Source: Saonia sp964398035 (lineage in GTDB: Bacteria; Bacteroidota; Bacteroidia; Flavobacteriales; Flavobacteriaceae). From it: a stretch of 64,000 nt of DNA. Shown here one piece after another: positions 17,515 to 25,567 of the stretch (positions within the stretch are counted from its first letter, which is position 1; each line of letters opens with the position of its first letter). Location of the stretch: assembly GCA_964398035.1 (NCBI GenBank), contig CAYNLI010000001.1, forward strand, positions 17,507 to 81,506. The letters are read 5' to 3'. Under the pieces are notes generated by a model that made no database searches, was not told where the DNA came from, and worked only from the letters and a program-made list of their open reading frames with translations. The translations under genes were made by a program, and so were the position numbers.

Positions 17515-18582
17515 ATGGCCCACAATATCAAAGCAGGAGTTGCCACAGGCGATGAAGTTCAAGAGATTTTTAACTACGCTAAGGAAAAAGGATTTGCCCT
17601 ACCTGCTGTAAATGTAATCGGTTCTAGCACTATTAATGGTGTATTAGAAACTGCAGTTAGCTTAAATGCACCCGTTATCATTCAATTTTCTAACGGAGGC
17701 GCACAATTTAATGCTGGCAAAGGTTTGTCCAATGTAGGGCAAAAGGCTGCTATTGCTGGTGCCATTGCCGGTGCAAAACACATACATCAATTGGCAGAAG
17801 CTTACGGCGCCGTTGTTATTTTACATACAGATCATTGTGCTAAAAAATTATTACCATGGATAGATGGTCTTTTAGATGCCAGTGAAAAGCATTATGCTGA
17901 AACTGGAAAATCACTTTTCAGCTCACATATGATTGATTTATCTGAAGAACCTATTGAAGAAAACATAGCCATATGTAAAGAATACTTGTCCAGAATGAGT
18001 AAAATGGACATGACTTTAGAAATAGAGCTTGGCATTACAGGTGGTGAAGAAGATGGTGTTGATAATTCTGATGTAGATGATTCTAAATTATACACTCAAC
18101 CAGAAGAAGTAGCTTACGCCTACGAAGAACTTTCTAAAATAAGTCCTCGTTTTACTATAGCTGCAGCTTTTGGCAATGTACATGGTGTTTACAAGCCTGG
18201 GAATGTAAAATTGACTCCAAAAATTCTTTTAAATTCTCAAGAATATATTTCTAAAAAATATGGTGTTGAAAATAACCACATCGATTTTGTATTCCATGGC
18301 GGTTCTGGTTCTACAGTAGAAGAAATTAGAGAAGGTATTAGCTACGGAGTTATCAAAATGAATATTGATACCGATTTACAGTATGCATTCCTTGCAGGAG
18401 TAAGAGATTATGTTCAGGATAAAAAAGATTATCTACAAGCACAGATAGGAAACCCTACAGGAAGTGACGAACCCAACAAAAAGTTTTATGACCCAAGAGT
18501 ATGGTTACGTGAAGGTGAAAAAACTTTTGTAGAAAGATTGAAAAAAGCGTTTGAAGATTTAAATAATGTAAATACATTATAA
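17515..18582 (+). CDS. fbaA: Class II fructose-bisphosphate aldolase
   Basis: The zinc-dependent aldolase interconverts fructose 1,6-bisphosphate with dihydroxyacetone phosphate and glyceraldehyde 3-phosphate. It has 355 residues, the length of the class IIA (E. coli FbaA) branch. Metal and active-site motifs are LHTDHCAKKLLPW, LEIELGITGGEEDG, AFGNVHGVYKPGN, DFVFHGGSGS and KMNIDTDLQYAF. It is 33 bases upstream of accD on the same strand. Confidence 0.97.
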   Translation: MAHNIKAGVATGDEVQEIFNYAKEKGFALPAVNVIGSSTINGVLETAVSLNAPVIIQFSNGGAQFNAGKGLSNVGQKAAIAGAIAGAKHIHQLAEAYGAVVILHTDHCAKKLLPWIDGLLDASEKHYAETGKSLFSSHMIDLSEEPIEENIAICKEYLSRMSKMDMTLEIELGITGGEEDGVDNSDVDDSKLYTQPEEVAYAYEELSKISPRFTIAAAFGNVHGVYKPGNVKLTPKILLNSQEYISKKYGVENNHIDFVFHGGSGSTVEEIREGISYGVIKMNIDTDLQYAFLAGVRDYVQDKKDYLQAQIGNPTGSDEPNKKFYDPRVWLREGEKTFVERLKKAFEDLNNVNTL

Positions 18583-18615
18583 CTCCAAGTAATCCTTTAA
18601 TACTACATTCAGCTT

Positions 18616-19476
18616 ATGACAGCATGGTTTAAAAGAACGGAAAAGGGAATACAAACTGCAACCGAGGAGAAAAAAGATACTCCTAAGGGGCTTTGGTACA
18701 AGTCCCCTACCGGAAAAATTGTTGAATCTGAAGAATTGGCCAAAAACTTTTATGTTAGTCCAGAAGATGACTACCATGTTAGAATAGGTAGTAAAGAATA
18801 TTTTCAGATTCTTTTTGATGACAATAAGTTCACAGAGCTAGATGCTAAGCTCTCATCTAAAGACCCATTAAAGTTTGAAGACAGTAAGAAATACACAGAC
18901 CGTTTAAAAGCTGCCCAGAAAAAAACAGGTCTAAAAGATGCTGTCAGAACAGCCGTTGGGAAATCTCTTGGAAAGGATTTAGTAATAGCTGCAATGGATT
19001 TCAGTTTTATTGGAGGTTCTATGGGAAGTGTTGTAGGAGAGAAAATTGCAAGAGCAATAGATTATTCTATAAAGAAGAAAATCCCTTTTTTAATGATTTC
19101 TAAATCTGGTGGCGCCAGAATGATGGAAGCTGCTTTATCTTTAATGCAATTGGCAAAAACATCAGCTAAACTAGCGCAACTTGCTGAGGCTAAGATTCCG
19201 TACATATCCTTATGCACAGACCCTACCACAGGAGGCACAACAGCTTCATATGCTATGCTAGGCGATATCAATATAGCAGAGCCAAAAGCATTGATAGGTT
19301 TTGCAGGCCCACGTATAGTTAAAGACACTACTGGAAAAGAATTGCCAGAAGGGTTCCAAACATCAGAATTTCTTAAAGAACATGGGTTTTTAGACTTTAT
19401 AACACACCGTAGTGACCTTAAAAAGAAAGTAAATCTATACATTGATTTAATCCAAAACAATCCTATCAGATCGTAA
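18616..19476 (+). CDS. accD: Acetyl-CoA carboxylase carboxyltransferase subunit beta, zinc-ribbon ligands lost
   Basis: AccD with AccA transfers CO2 from carboxybiotin to acetyl-CoA to give malonyl-CoA for fatty acid synthesis. The 286-residue protein keeps the crotonase-fold core: GGSMGSVVGEKIARA, SKSGGARMMEAALSLMQ and TDPTTGGTTASYAMLGD. In most bacteria the N-terminus holds a four-Cys zinc ribbon (pattern K-C-P-x-C-G ... V-C-P-x-C). Here the aligned residues are Ser30, Gly33, Ser48 and Asp51 (YKSPTGKIV and FYVSPEDDYH), so zinc cannot be bound in the usual way. I recall this as a flavobacterial trait, so it is unlikely to be a sequencing error. Confidence 0.94.
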   Translation: MTAWFKRTEKGIQTATEEKKDTPKGLWYKSPTGKIVESEELAKNFYVSPEDDYHVRIGSKEYFQILFDDNKFTELDAKLSSKDPLKFEDSKKYTDRLKAAQKKTGLKDAVRTAVGKSLGKDLVIAAMDFSFIGGSMGSVVGEKIARAIDYSIKKKIPFLMISKSGGARMMEAALSLMQLAKTSAKLAQLAEAKIPYISLCTDPTTGGTTASYAMLGDINIAEPKALIGFAGPRIVKDTTGKELPEGFQTSEFLKEHGFLDFITHRSDLKKKVNLYIDLIQNNPIRS

Positions 19477-19488
19477 AGGATTTAGTTG

Positions 19489-19520
19489 TATATTTGCGCC
19501 CTGATTGAAGAAATCAATCA
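19489..19520 (+). promoter_or_regulatory. rpsO promoter -7 element and 5'-leader hairpin
   Basis: TATATTTG (19489-19496) fits the -7 consensus TAnnTTTG. Directly after the predicted start site, TGATTGA (19502-19508) and TCAATCA (19514-19520) form a perfect 7-bp stem with loop AGAAA, 32 bases before the rpsO ATG. The hairpin would sit at the very 5' end of the mRNA. A role in S15 autoregulation or mRNA stability is inference. Confidence 0.5.
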
Positions 19521-19552
19521 AGTACATAAAAATCATTTAAAATAATATTGGA

Positions 19553-19822
19553 ATGTATTTAACACCAAAAGTAAAGACCGAAATCTTTAAGAAACACGGC
19601 AAAACAGAAAAGAACACAGGTTCTGCAGAAGGACAAATAGCTTTGTTCACTTTTAGGATTAACCACTTAACAGAGCATTTAAAAAACAATCGTAAAGATT
19701 TTAATACAGAGCGTTCTTTGGTTAAACTGGTAGGTAAAAGAAGAAGTCTTCTAGATTACCTTATAAAGAAAGATATTGTAAGATATCGTGAAATAATTAA
19801 AGAATTAAGTATTAGAAAATAA
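19553..19822 (+). CDS. rpsO: 30S ribosomal protein S15
   Basis: S15 is a primary 16S rRNA-binding protein of the small-subunit platform. At 89 residues it has the standard length. Typical segments are HGKTEKNTGSAEGQIALFT, INHLTEHLKNNRKDFNTERS and LVKLVGKRRSLLDYL. It is followed immediately by a strong terminator and then pnp, the conserved rpsO-pnp neighbourhood seen in many bacteria. Confidence 0.98.
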   Translation: MYLTPKVKTEIFKKHGKTEKNTGSAEGQIALFTFRINHLTEHLKNNRKDFNTERSLVKLVGKRRSLLDYLIKKDIVRYREIIKELSIRK

Positions 19823-19824
19823 TT

Positions 19825-19855
19825 AAAAAAGGGAAAGCTAAGCTTTCCCTTTTTT
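19825..19855 (+). terminator. Intrinsic terminator after rpsO
   Basis: AAAAAAGGGAAAGCT is mirrored by AGCTTTCCCTTTTTT three bases after the rpsO stop codon. The stem carries a T-run on its 3' side, so rpsO and pnp are largely separate transcripts. Confidence 0.9.
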
Positions 19856-19920
19856 AAATGCAAAGCCCTTGGTTGTATTTAAATACAAGGCAACACAAAA
19901 AGCTACATTTAGTTTTTCAT

Positions 19921-19967
19921 TGGTCAACACAACAACACAACCCGACCGTCAGGCAGACGGTGGACCA
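19921..19967 (+). promoter_or_regulatory. Structured 5' leader of pnp (possible dispersed repeat)
   Basis: Between rpsO and pnp, CCGTC (19946-19950) and GACGG (19956-19960) form a stem with loop AGGCA, enclosed by an outer TGGTC (19921-19925) / GACCA (19963-19967) pairing. The GC-rich core stands out in AT-rich DNA and resembles small palindromic repeats common in Bacteroidota intergenic regions. In enterics pnp is autoregulated through a leader hairpin; whether this structure serves that role here is unknown. Confidence 0.35.
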
Positions 19968-20013
19968 AATGTTTAACAAGCCTGTTACTAAACACAGGTT
20001 GTAACAATTTTTT

Positions 20014-22230
20014 ATGATTCCAAAAACTTTTAAAGAGGTCATAGACCTTGGTGACGGTAGAGAGATTTCTATTGAAACTGGAAAATTGGCAAAGCAAGCC
20101 CATGGCTCTGTTGTTGTTCAATCAGGAAAATGTATGTTATTATGTACAGTAGTTTCAAACTATGAACAAAAAGACTTAGATTTTCTACCATTAACGGTAG
20201 ATTACCGTGAAAAATTCGCTGCATCTGGACGTTATCCAGGTGGTTTCTTCAAAAGAGAAGCAAGACCAAGTGATGGTGAAGTATTGACTATGAGATTGGT
20301 AGACAGGGTATTGCGCCCTTTATTCCCAAAAGATTATCACTCAGAAACACAAGTGATGATTCAATTAATGTCTCATGACGAAGACGTAATGCCAGATGCA
20401 ATGGCAGCATTAGCAGCTTCTGCTGCAATTCAACTTTCAGACTTTCCGTTTGAATGTGCCATTTCGGAAGCACGAGTAGCTCGTGTAAACGGTGAATTTG
20501 TTATTAACCCAAGTAGAGCACAATTAGCAGAATCTGACATCGATATGATGATTGGAGCTTCAGCCGATTCAGTAATGATGGTTGAAGGTGAAATGGATGA
20601 AATTTCTGAAGAAGAAATGACAGAAGCCATTAAATTTGCACATGAAGCCATTAAAGTACAATGTGCTGCACAATTAAAATTAGCAGAAGCATTTGGCAGA
20701 AAAGAAGTTCGTGAATACCCAGGAGAAAGAGTAGATGAAGAACTTTCTCAGAAAATTCATGACATGGCATATGACAAAGTATATGCTATTGCTAAAGCAG
20801 GTTCTGCTAAACACGAAAGAAGTGCTGCTTTCGCAAAAATCAAAGAAGAAATAAAAGCTTCTTTCTCTGAAGAAGAAGTAGAAGATTACGGAGATTTAAT
20901 TTCTAAATACTACCGTAAAGCAGAAAAAGCTGCTATCCGTAATCTAACCTTAGATGAAGGTTTACGTTTAGACGGTCGTAAAACAGATGAGATTCGTCCA
21001 ATCTGGTGCGAGATAGATTATTTACCATCAACCCATGGTTCAGCAATCTTTACAAGAGGAGAAACTCAAGCATTAGCGACAGTAACTTTAGGAACCTCAA
21101 GAGAAGCTAATAAAATAGATATGCCGTCTTACGAAGGTGAAGAAACATTCTATTTACACTATAACTTCCCTCCTTTCTGTACAGGAGAAGCAAGACCAAT
21201 TAGAGGAACATCTCGTAGAGAAGTTGGTCATGGTAACTTAGCACAACGTGCATTAAAAGGAATGATTCCTGCAGATTGTCCTTACACAGTACGTGTAGTA
21301 TCAGAAGTATTAGAATCTAACGGTTCTTCTTCTATGGCAACTGTATGTTCTGGAACAATGGCATTAATGGATGCTGGTATTCAACTTATAAGACCAGTTT
21401 CTGGTATTGCAATGGGATTGATTTCTGATGCTAAAACTGGAAAGTATGCTGTTTTATCTGATATTCTTGGTGATGAAGATCACTTAGGAGATATGGATTT
21501 TAAAGTAACAGGAACAGAAAAAGGAATCACTGCATGCCAAATGGACATTAAAGTAAAAGGACTTTCTTATGAAATTCTTGTAAATGCATTAATGCAGGCA
21601 AATGCTGGTAGATTACATATTTTAAGCAAACTTACCGATACAATTGCTACGTCAAATGAAGACGTTAAAGCACATGCTCCAAAAATGGTTACTGTTACTA
21701 TTCCTGGAGATTTTATTGGTGCATTGATTGGTCCTGGCGGAAAAGTGATTCAAGAACTTCAGAAAACAACAGGATGTACAATTGTTATCAACGAAGACCC
21801 TGTAACAGAAGAAGGTCTTGTTGAAATCTTAGGGACAGACCAAGATGGCATTGATGCTGTATTGGCAAAAATAGATTCTATCACCTTTAAACCAGAAGTT
21901 GGTAGCGTGTATGAAGTGAAAGTAATAAAAATGTTAGATTTTGGTGCTGTAGTGGAATATGCTGAAGCTCCAGGAAACGAGGTTTTATTACATGTATCTG
22001 AATTGGCATGGGAACGCACAGAAAATGTATCTGATGTGGTAAACATGGGTGATGTTTTTGATGTTAAATATTTTGGACTAGATAAAAGAACCCGTAAGGA
22101 TAAAGTATCTAGAAAAGCATTATTGCCAAAACCAGAAGGTTATGTTGAAAGACCACCTAGAACTGACAGAGATAATAGAAGTCGTGGTGGAAACGATAGA
22201 AATAGAGATCGTAAACCAAGAAGGGATTAA
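20014..22230 (+). CDS. pnp: Polyribonucleotide nucleotidyltransferase (PNPase)
   Basis: PNPase degrades RNA 3' to 5' by phosphorolysis and can add tails in reverse. The 738-residue protein has two RNase PH domains (about 10-225 and 320-545) separated by a helical domain. A KH domain follows, around residue 560 (TVTIPGDFIGALIGPGGKV), and an S1 domain at about 630-700 (GSVYEVKVIKMLDFGAVVEY). The C-terminus is a charged tail rich in Arg, Asp, Asn and Gly. The catalytic region includes SEVLESNGSSSMATVCSG and DILGDEDHLGDMDFKVTGT. Confidence 0.98.
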   Translation: MIPKTFKEVIDLGDGREISIETGKLAKQAHGSVVVQSGKCMLLCTVVSNYEQKDLDFLPLTVDYREKFAASGRYPGGFFKREARPSDGEVLTMRLVDRVLRPLFPKDYHSETQVMIQLMSHDEDVMPDAMAALAASAAIQLSDFPFECAISEARVARVNGEFVINPSRAQLAESDIDMMIGASADSVMMVEGEMDEISEEEMTEAIKFAHEAIKVQCAAQLKLAEAFGRKEVREYPGERVDEELSQKIHDMAYDKVYAIAKAGSAKHERSAAFAKIKEEIKASFSEEEVEDYGDLISKYYRKAEKAAIRNLTLDEGLRLDGRKTDEIRPIWCEIDYLPSTHGSAIFTRGETQALATVTLGTSREANKIDMPSYEGEETFYLHYNFPPFCTGEARPIRGTSRREVGHGNLAQRALKGMIPADCPYTVRVVSEVLESNGSSSMATVCSGTMALMDAGIQLIRPVSGIAMGLISDAKTGKYAVLSDILGDEDHLGDMDFKVTGTEKGITACQMDIKVKGLSYEILVNALMQANAGRLHILSKLTDTIATSNEDVKAHAPKMVTVTIPGDFIGALIGPGGKVIQELQKTTGCTIVINEDPVTEEGLVEILGTDQDGIDAVLAKIDSITFKPEVGSVYEVKVIKMLDFGAVVEYAEAPGNEVLLHVSELAWERTENVSDVVNMGDVFDVKYFGLDKRTRKDKVSRKALLPKPEGYVERPPRTDRDNRSRGGNDRNRDRKPRRD

Positions 22231-22252
22231 TCTCCAATCTTAAATTTATACA

Positions 22253-22281
22253 AGCCTCAACGTTAAGTTGGGGCTTTTTTT
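22253..22281 (+). terminator. Intrinsic terminator after pnp
   Basis: AGCCTCAAC (22253-22261) pairs with GTTGGGGCT (22267-22275) with one G-U pair, followed by a run of seven T. Confidence 0.88.
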
Positions 22282-22479
22282 ATTTTCTACGCAACCTTTT
22301 GAACATTTACAGACTACTAATAAAACACAGCAATACCAACAAAAAAAATTCAAATATATCCATATACCAATGTATCTTTTTATAATAGCTCACAAATACA
22401 TCCACAATAGATAATGACTTAAACAACAATAAAAAATCCTCTACCCTTAAAATTGGTTATGGTGTTTACTTAATCTTCA

Positions 22480-22641
22480 GCGCAAACAAAAAAATGGGGT
22501 ATTAGAATAGGAGCGGGCTTAAATAATTTTTACAAAAGCACATTCAATGTCCTAATTTACCCAAACAAAACAATTCCCCGTTTTTATTCACTTTGCAAAC
22601 GGGAACACAACTTAAACTATAAAGCACTCTTTCACAGGTAA
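22480..22641 (+). pseudogene. Possible remnant of an outer-membrane protein gene
   Basis: The 523 bases between pnp and rpoD hold no intact gene. One frame, open from 22480 to the TAA at 22639-22641 but without a start codon, reads AQTKKWGIRIGAGLNNFYKS, like the first strand of a small porin-like barrel just after a signal-peptide cleavage site. A neighbouring frame just upstream reads GYGVYLIFSAN, like the end of a signal peptide, and is offset by a frameshift. The rest of the frame is low complexity. The remaining intergenic sequence is AT-rich with nothing else recognisable apart from the pnp terminator. Confidence 0.3.
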
Positions 22642-22753
22642 ATAATAACTGTTTAACCAAAAAAAAAGAAATTTAGGCACCCTTTTGTAACATTTTTAGT
22701 TTTTCTACGTATAAGTATATGCAGTCTATGCAATTTGAACTTAATTTATTTAA

Positions 22754-23617
22754 ATGAGACAGCTTAAGATTACAAAACAGGTTACCAATAGGGAAACCGC
22801 ATCTTTGGATAAGTATTTGCAAGAAATTGGCAAAGTGGATCTTATTACCGCAGAAGAAGAAGTAGAATTGGCACAACGTATCAAGGCAGGCGATCAACTC
22901 GCTCTTGAAGAACTCACAAAAGCCAATCTAAGATTCGTGGTATCCGTAGCTAAGCAATACCAAAACCAAGGGCTTACTTTACCGGATTTAATTAACGAGG
23001 GAAACCTTGGACTGATTAAAGCTGCACAACGTTTTGACGAAACAAGGGGATTTAAATTTATCTCTTACGCTGTATGGTGGATTCGTCAATCCATATTACA
23101 AGCATTGGCAGAACAATCACGTATTGTTCGTTTGCCATTGAACAAAATTGGTTCTATTAACAAAATCAATAAAACCTTTGCGTTTTTAGAACAAGCTCAT
23201 GAACGTATGCCATCACCAGAGGAAATTGCCAAGGAATTGGATATGACTGTGGATGATGTAAAGCAATCTTTGAAAAACTCAGGGCGCCATGTATCTATGG
23301 ATGCTCCTTTGATTGATGGGGAAAATTCTAACCTATACGATGTTTTACGTAGCGGTGAGTCTCCAAATCCAGATAGAGAATTGTTGCATGAGTCATTAAG
23401 AACTGAAATAGAAAGAGCTTTGGAAACATTGACTCCTAGAGAAGCAGATGTTATTCGTTTGTATTTTGGTCTAGCAGGGCAACATTCTATGACCTTGGAA
23501 GAAATTGGTGAAACTTTTGAGCTTACAAGAGAAAGAGTTCGCCAAATAAAAGAAAAGGCCATTAGAAGGTTAAAGCATACTTCTAGAAGTAAAATATTAA
23601 AGACCTATTTGGGATAA
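22754..23617 (+). CDS. rpoD: Primary RNA polymerase sigma factor (sigma-A)
   Basis: This is the housekeeping sigma factor that directs RNA polymerase to TAnnTTTG/TTTG promoters. At 287 residues it is the short Bacteroidota form lacking region 1.1 and the non-conserved insert of E. coli RpoD. Region 1.2 is SLDKYLQEIGKVDLITAEEE. Region 2 includes LPDLINEGNLGLIKAAQRFD and FISYAVWWIRQSI. Region 3 follows near PSPEEIAKELDM. Region 4.2 is the helix-turn-helix TLEEIGETFELTRERVRQIK. It is transcribed alone. Confidence 0.97.
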   Translation: MRQLKITKQVTNRETASLDKYLQEIGKVDLITAEEEVELAQRIKAGDQLALEELTKANLRFVVSVAKQYQNQGLTLPDLINEGNLGLIKAAQRFDETRGFKFISYAVWWIRQSILQALAEQSRIVRLPLNKIGSINKINKTFAFLEQAHERMPSPEEIAKELDMTVDDVKQSLKNSGRHVSMDAPLIDGENSNLYDVLRSGESPNPDRELLHESLRTEIERALETLTPREADVIRLYFGLAGQHSMTLEEIGETFELTRERVRQIKEKAIRRLKHTSRSKILKTYLG

Positions 23618-23731
23618 TCCCAAACACAGATTACAGTTAAATCTCCTGTATTGGAAATTTGGTATAAAAATTGTAATTTGTGAACTGTAACAACAGTTTA
23701 TCATGACTGTTCGTTTTTTGATTGATGAATA

Positions 23732-23757
23732 AACTCCGGCTGATTACCGGAGTTTTT
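23732..23757 (+). terminator. Intrinsic terminator after rpoD
   Basis: AACTCCGG (23732-23739) and CCGGAGTT (23747-23754) form a perfect 8-bp stem with loop CTGATTA, followed by T residues. It lies 115 bases downstream of the rpoD stop. Confidence 0.85.
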
Positions 23758-23783
23758 CATTTATAATAACCACATCATTTCAC

Positions 23784-23791
23784 TACTTTTG
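23784..23791 (+). promoter_or_regulatory. Probable -7 element for rpe-ypdA
   Basis: TACTTTTG fits TAnnTTTG and lies 27 bases upstream of the rpe ATG, just after the rpoD terminator. Confidence 0.45.
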
Positions 23792-23818
23792 TAATAGCAA
23801 CAAGTTTAGTTCTACAAA

Positions 23819-24478
23819 ATGAGTAAAAAAATAATTGCACCCTCACTTTTAGCGGCAGATTTTGCCAACTTACAACGAGACATAGAAATGATAAACCAAA
23901 GTGAAGCAGATTGGTTTCATTTGGATATTATGGATGGTGTTTATGTCCCCAATATATCTTTTGGCATGCCAGTAGTGAAAGCTATTGCAAAACATGCAAA
24001 AAAAATACTGGATGTACATTTAATGATTGTAGATCCAGACCGTTATATAAATACTTTCGCCGAATTAGGAACTAACAACCTAACGGTCCATTATGAGACT
24101 TGCACCCATCTACATAGAACATTGCAAGCCATAAAAGATGCTGGCATGAAAGCTGGCGTTGCTTTAAACCCACACACTAACATTGATTTATTGGAAGACA
24201 CCATAAATGATATAGACTTAGTTTGTATTATGAGTGTGAATCCAGGTTTTGGCGGACAATCCTTTATTAAAAACACCTATGATAAGGTCAAAGATTTAAA
24301 AGCCTTGATAACAACTAAAAAAGCCAACACTTTAATTGAGATTGATGGTGGAGTAACTTCAAAAAATGCCAAAGCTTTAATTGATGCTGGTGCAGATGTG
24401 TTGGTTGCTGGTAGTTTTATTTTTAAAAGTGAGAACCCACCAAAGACAATTATTGAACTTAAAAATATAATTGCTTAA
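23819..24478 (+). CDS. rpe: Ribulose-phosphate 3-epimerase
   Basis: Rpe interconverts ribulose 5-phosphate and xylulose 5-phosphate in the pentose phosphate pathway. It has 219 residues and a TIM-barrel fold. Signatures are IAPSLLAADFANL, DWFHLDIMDGVYVPN, DVHLMIVDPD, MSVNPGFGGQSFI and IEIDGGVTSKNA, which contain the metal-binding His/Asp residues. Its stop codon shares one base with the ypdA start (TAATG), so the two are translationally coupled. Confidence 0.96.
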   Translation: MSKKIIAPSLLAADFANLQRDIEMINQSEADWFHLDIMDGVYVPNISFGMPVVKAIAKHAKKILDVHLMIVDPDRYINTFAELGTNNLTVHYETCTHLHRTLQAIKDAGMKAGVALNPHTNIDLLEDTINDIDLVCIMSVNPGFGGQSFIKNTYDKVKDLKALITTKKANTLIEIDGGVTSKNAKALIDAGADVLVAGSFIFKSENPPKTIIELKNIIA

Positions 24479-25449
24479 TGGAACATTTTGATGTTGTTAT
24501 CATTGGAGGAGGCCCAATAGGTATAGCCTGCGGACTTGAAGCAAAAAAAAAGGGAGTAACATACATTATTCTTGAAAAAGGACCCATTGTAAACTCTTTG
24601 TTCAACTACCCTGCAAACATGCAATTCTTTTCTTCCTCAGAACGGTTAGAAATAGATAATGTTCCCTTTATAAGTAAAGAAGCAAAGCCTAAAAGAAGTG
24701 AAGCATTAGAATATTACAGAAGAATTGCCGTATCCAATAAACTCAATATTAATTTATTTGAAAAAGTGGCATCAGTAAAAAAAGAAGGTGATGTTTTTTC
24801 TGTTATTTCTGATAAAGGCAAGTATACTACCCAAAATGTAATTGTAGCCACTGGGTTTTATGATATACCAAACCTTTTAAACGTTCCAGGGGAGGATTTA
24901 CCAAAAGTATCCCATTACTATAATGACCCACATTATTATGCTGGTCAAAAATTAGCCGTTATAGGAGCCAGTAACTCTTCTGTAGATGCCGCTTTGGAAT
25001 GCTGGCGAAAGGGCTCTGACGTAACCTTGATCATACGTGGTTCAGAAGTTGGCCAACGTGTAAAGTATTGGGTAAGACCAGATATTATCAATAGAATTGA
25101 AGAAGGCAGTATAAACGTTTATTACAACACTACTATTAAGGAAATAAAAGATGATGAGATATTGGTAAACACCCCTAAAGGTGTTGTATCCATTGAAAAT
25201 AATTTTGTTTTGGCATTAACTGGCTATATGCCCAATTTTGAGTTTTTGGAAAACATGGGAGTAGAATTGTCCAAAGATGACAAAAGGCTTCCCAAATACA
25301 ATGAAAACACCATGGAGACCAATGTAGAAGGACTTTATTTAGCCGGAGTAATTTGCGGTGGCATGGAAACCCACAAATGGTTTATAGAGAATTCTAGAAT
25401 ACATGCTCCATTGATTATAACTGCTATTTTAGCAAAAAAGAGAGCGTAA
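24478..25449 (+). CDS. ypdA: YpdA-family bacillithiol-disulfide reductase
   Basis: YpdA (Bdr) is a flavoprotein that reduces bacillithiol disulfide with NADPH. The 323-residue protein has an FAD Rossmann motif VVIIGGGPIGIACGLEA at the N-terminus, a second nucleotide-binding motif VIGASNSSVDAAL near residue 161, and the family-specific NYPANMQFFSSSERLEI. It lacks the CxxC redox pair of thioredoxin reductases, as expected for YpdA. The ATG overlaps the rpe stop. Its presence suggests that the cell uses bacillithiol as its low-molecular-weight thiol. Confidence 0.85.
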   Translation: MEHFDVVIIGGGPIGIACGLEAKKKGVTYIILEKGPIVNSLFNYPANMQFFSSSERLEIDNVPFISKEAKPKRSEALEYYRRIAVSNKLNINLFEKVASVKKEGDVFSVISDKGKYTTQNVIVATGFYDIPNLLNVPGEDLPKVSHYYNDPHYYAGQKLAVIGASNSSVDAALECWRKGSDVTLIIRGSEVGQRVKYWVRPDIINRIEEGSINVYYNTTIKEIKDDEILVNTPKGVVSIENNFVLALTGYMPNFEFLENMGVELSKDDKRLPKYNENTMETNVEGLYLAGVICGGMETHKWFIENSRIHAPLIITAILAKKRA

Positions 25450-25473
25450 AAAAGGCTCTACAAAAGCAGAGCC
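25448..25473 (-). terminator. Intrinsic terminator for the yqeY-tRNA-Arg transcript
   Basis: On the minus strand GGCTCT (25473-25468) and AGAGCC (25459-25454) form a stem with an 8-base loop, followed by six T. It begins ten bases after the 3' end of the tRNA and overlaps the last two bases of the convergent ypdA. Confidence 0.8.
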
Positions 25474-25482
25474 AGTAACTTG

Positions 25483-25556
25483 TGACCGCGAAGGGATTCG
25501 AACCCCCAACCCTCAGAGCCGAAATCTGATATTCTATCCAGTTGAACTACGCAGCC
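25483..25556 (-). tRNA. tRNA-Arg (anticodon TCG)
   Basis: The reverse complement folds into a 74-base cloverleaf. The acceptor strands are GGCTGCG and CGCGGTC, with two G-U pairs. The D arm is GTTCAACTGGATAGAAT and the anticodon stem is TCAGA/TCTGA with loop TTTCGGC, giving anticodon TCG for CGA. The T loop is TTCGAAT and the discriminator base is A. CCA is not encoded. It lies 11 bases downstream of yqeY on the same strand and is probably processed from that transcript. Confidence 0.93.
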
Positions 25557-25567
25557 ATAATTTATAT

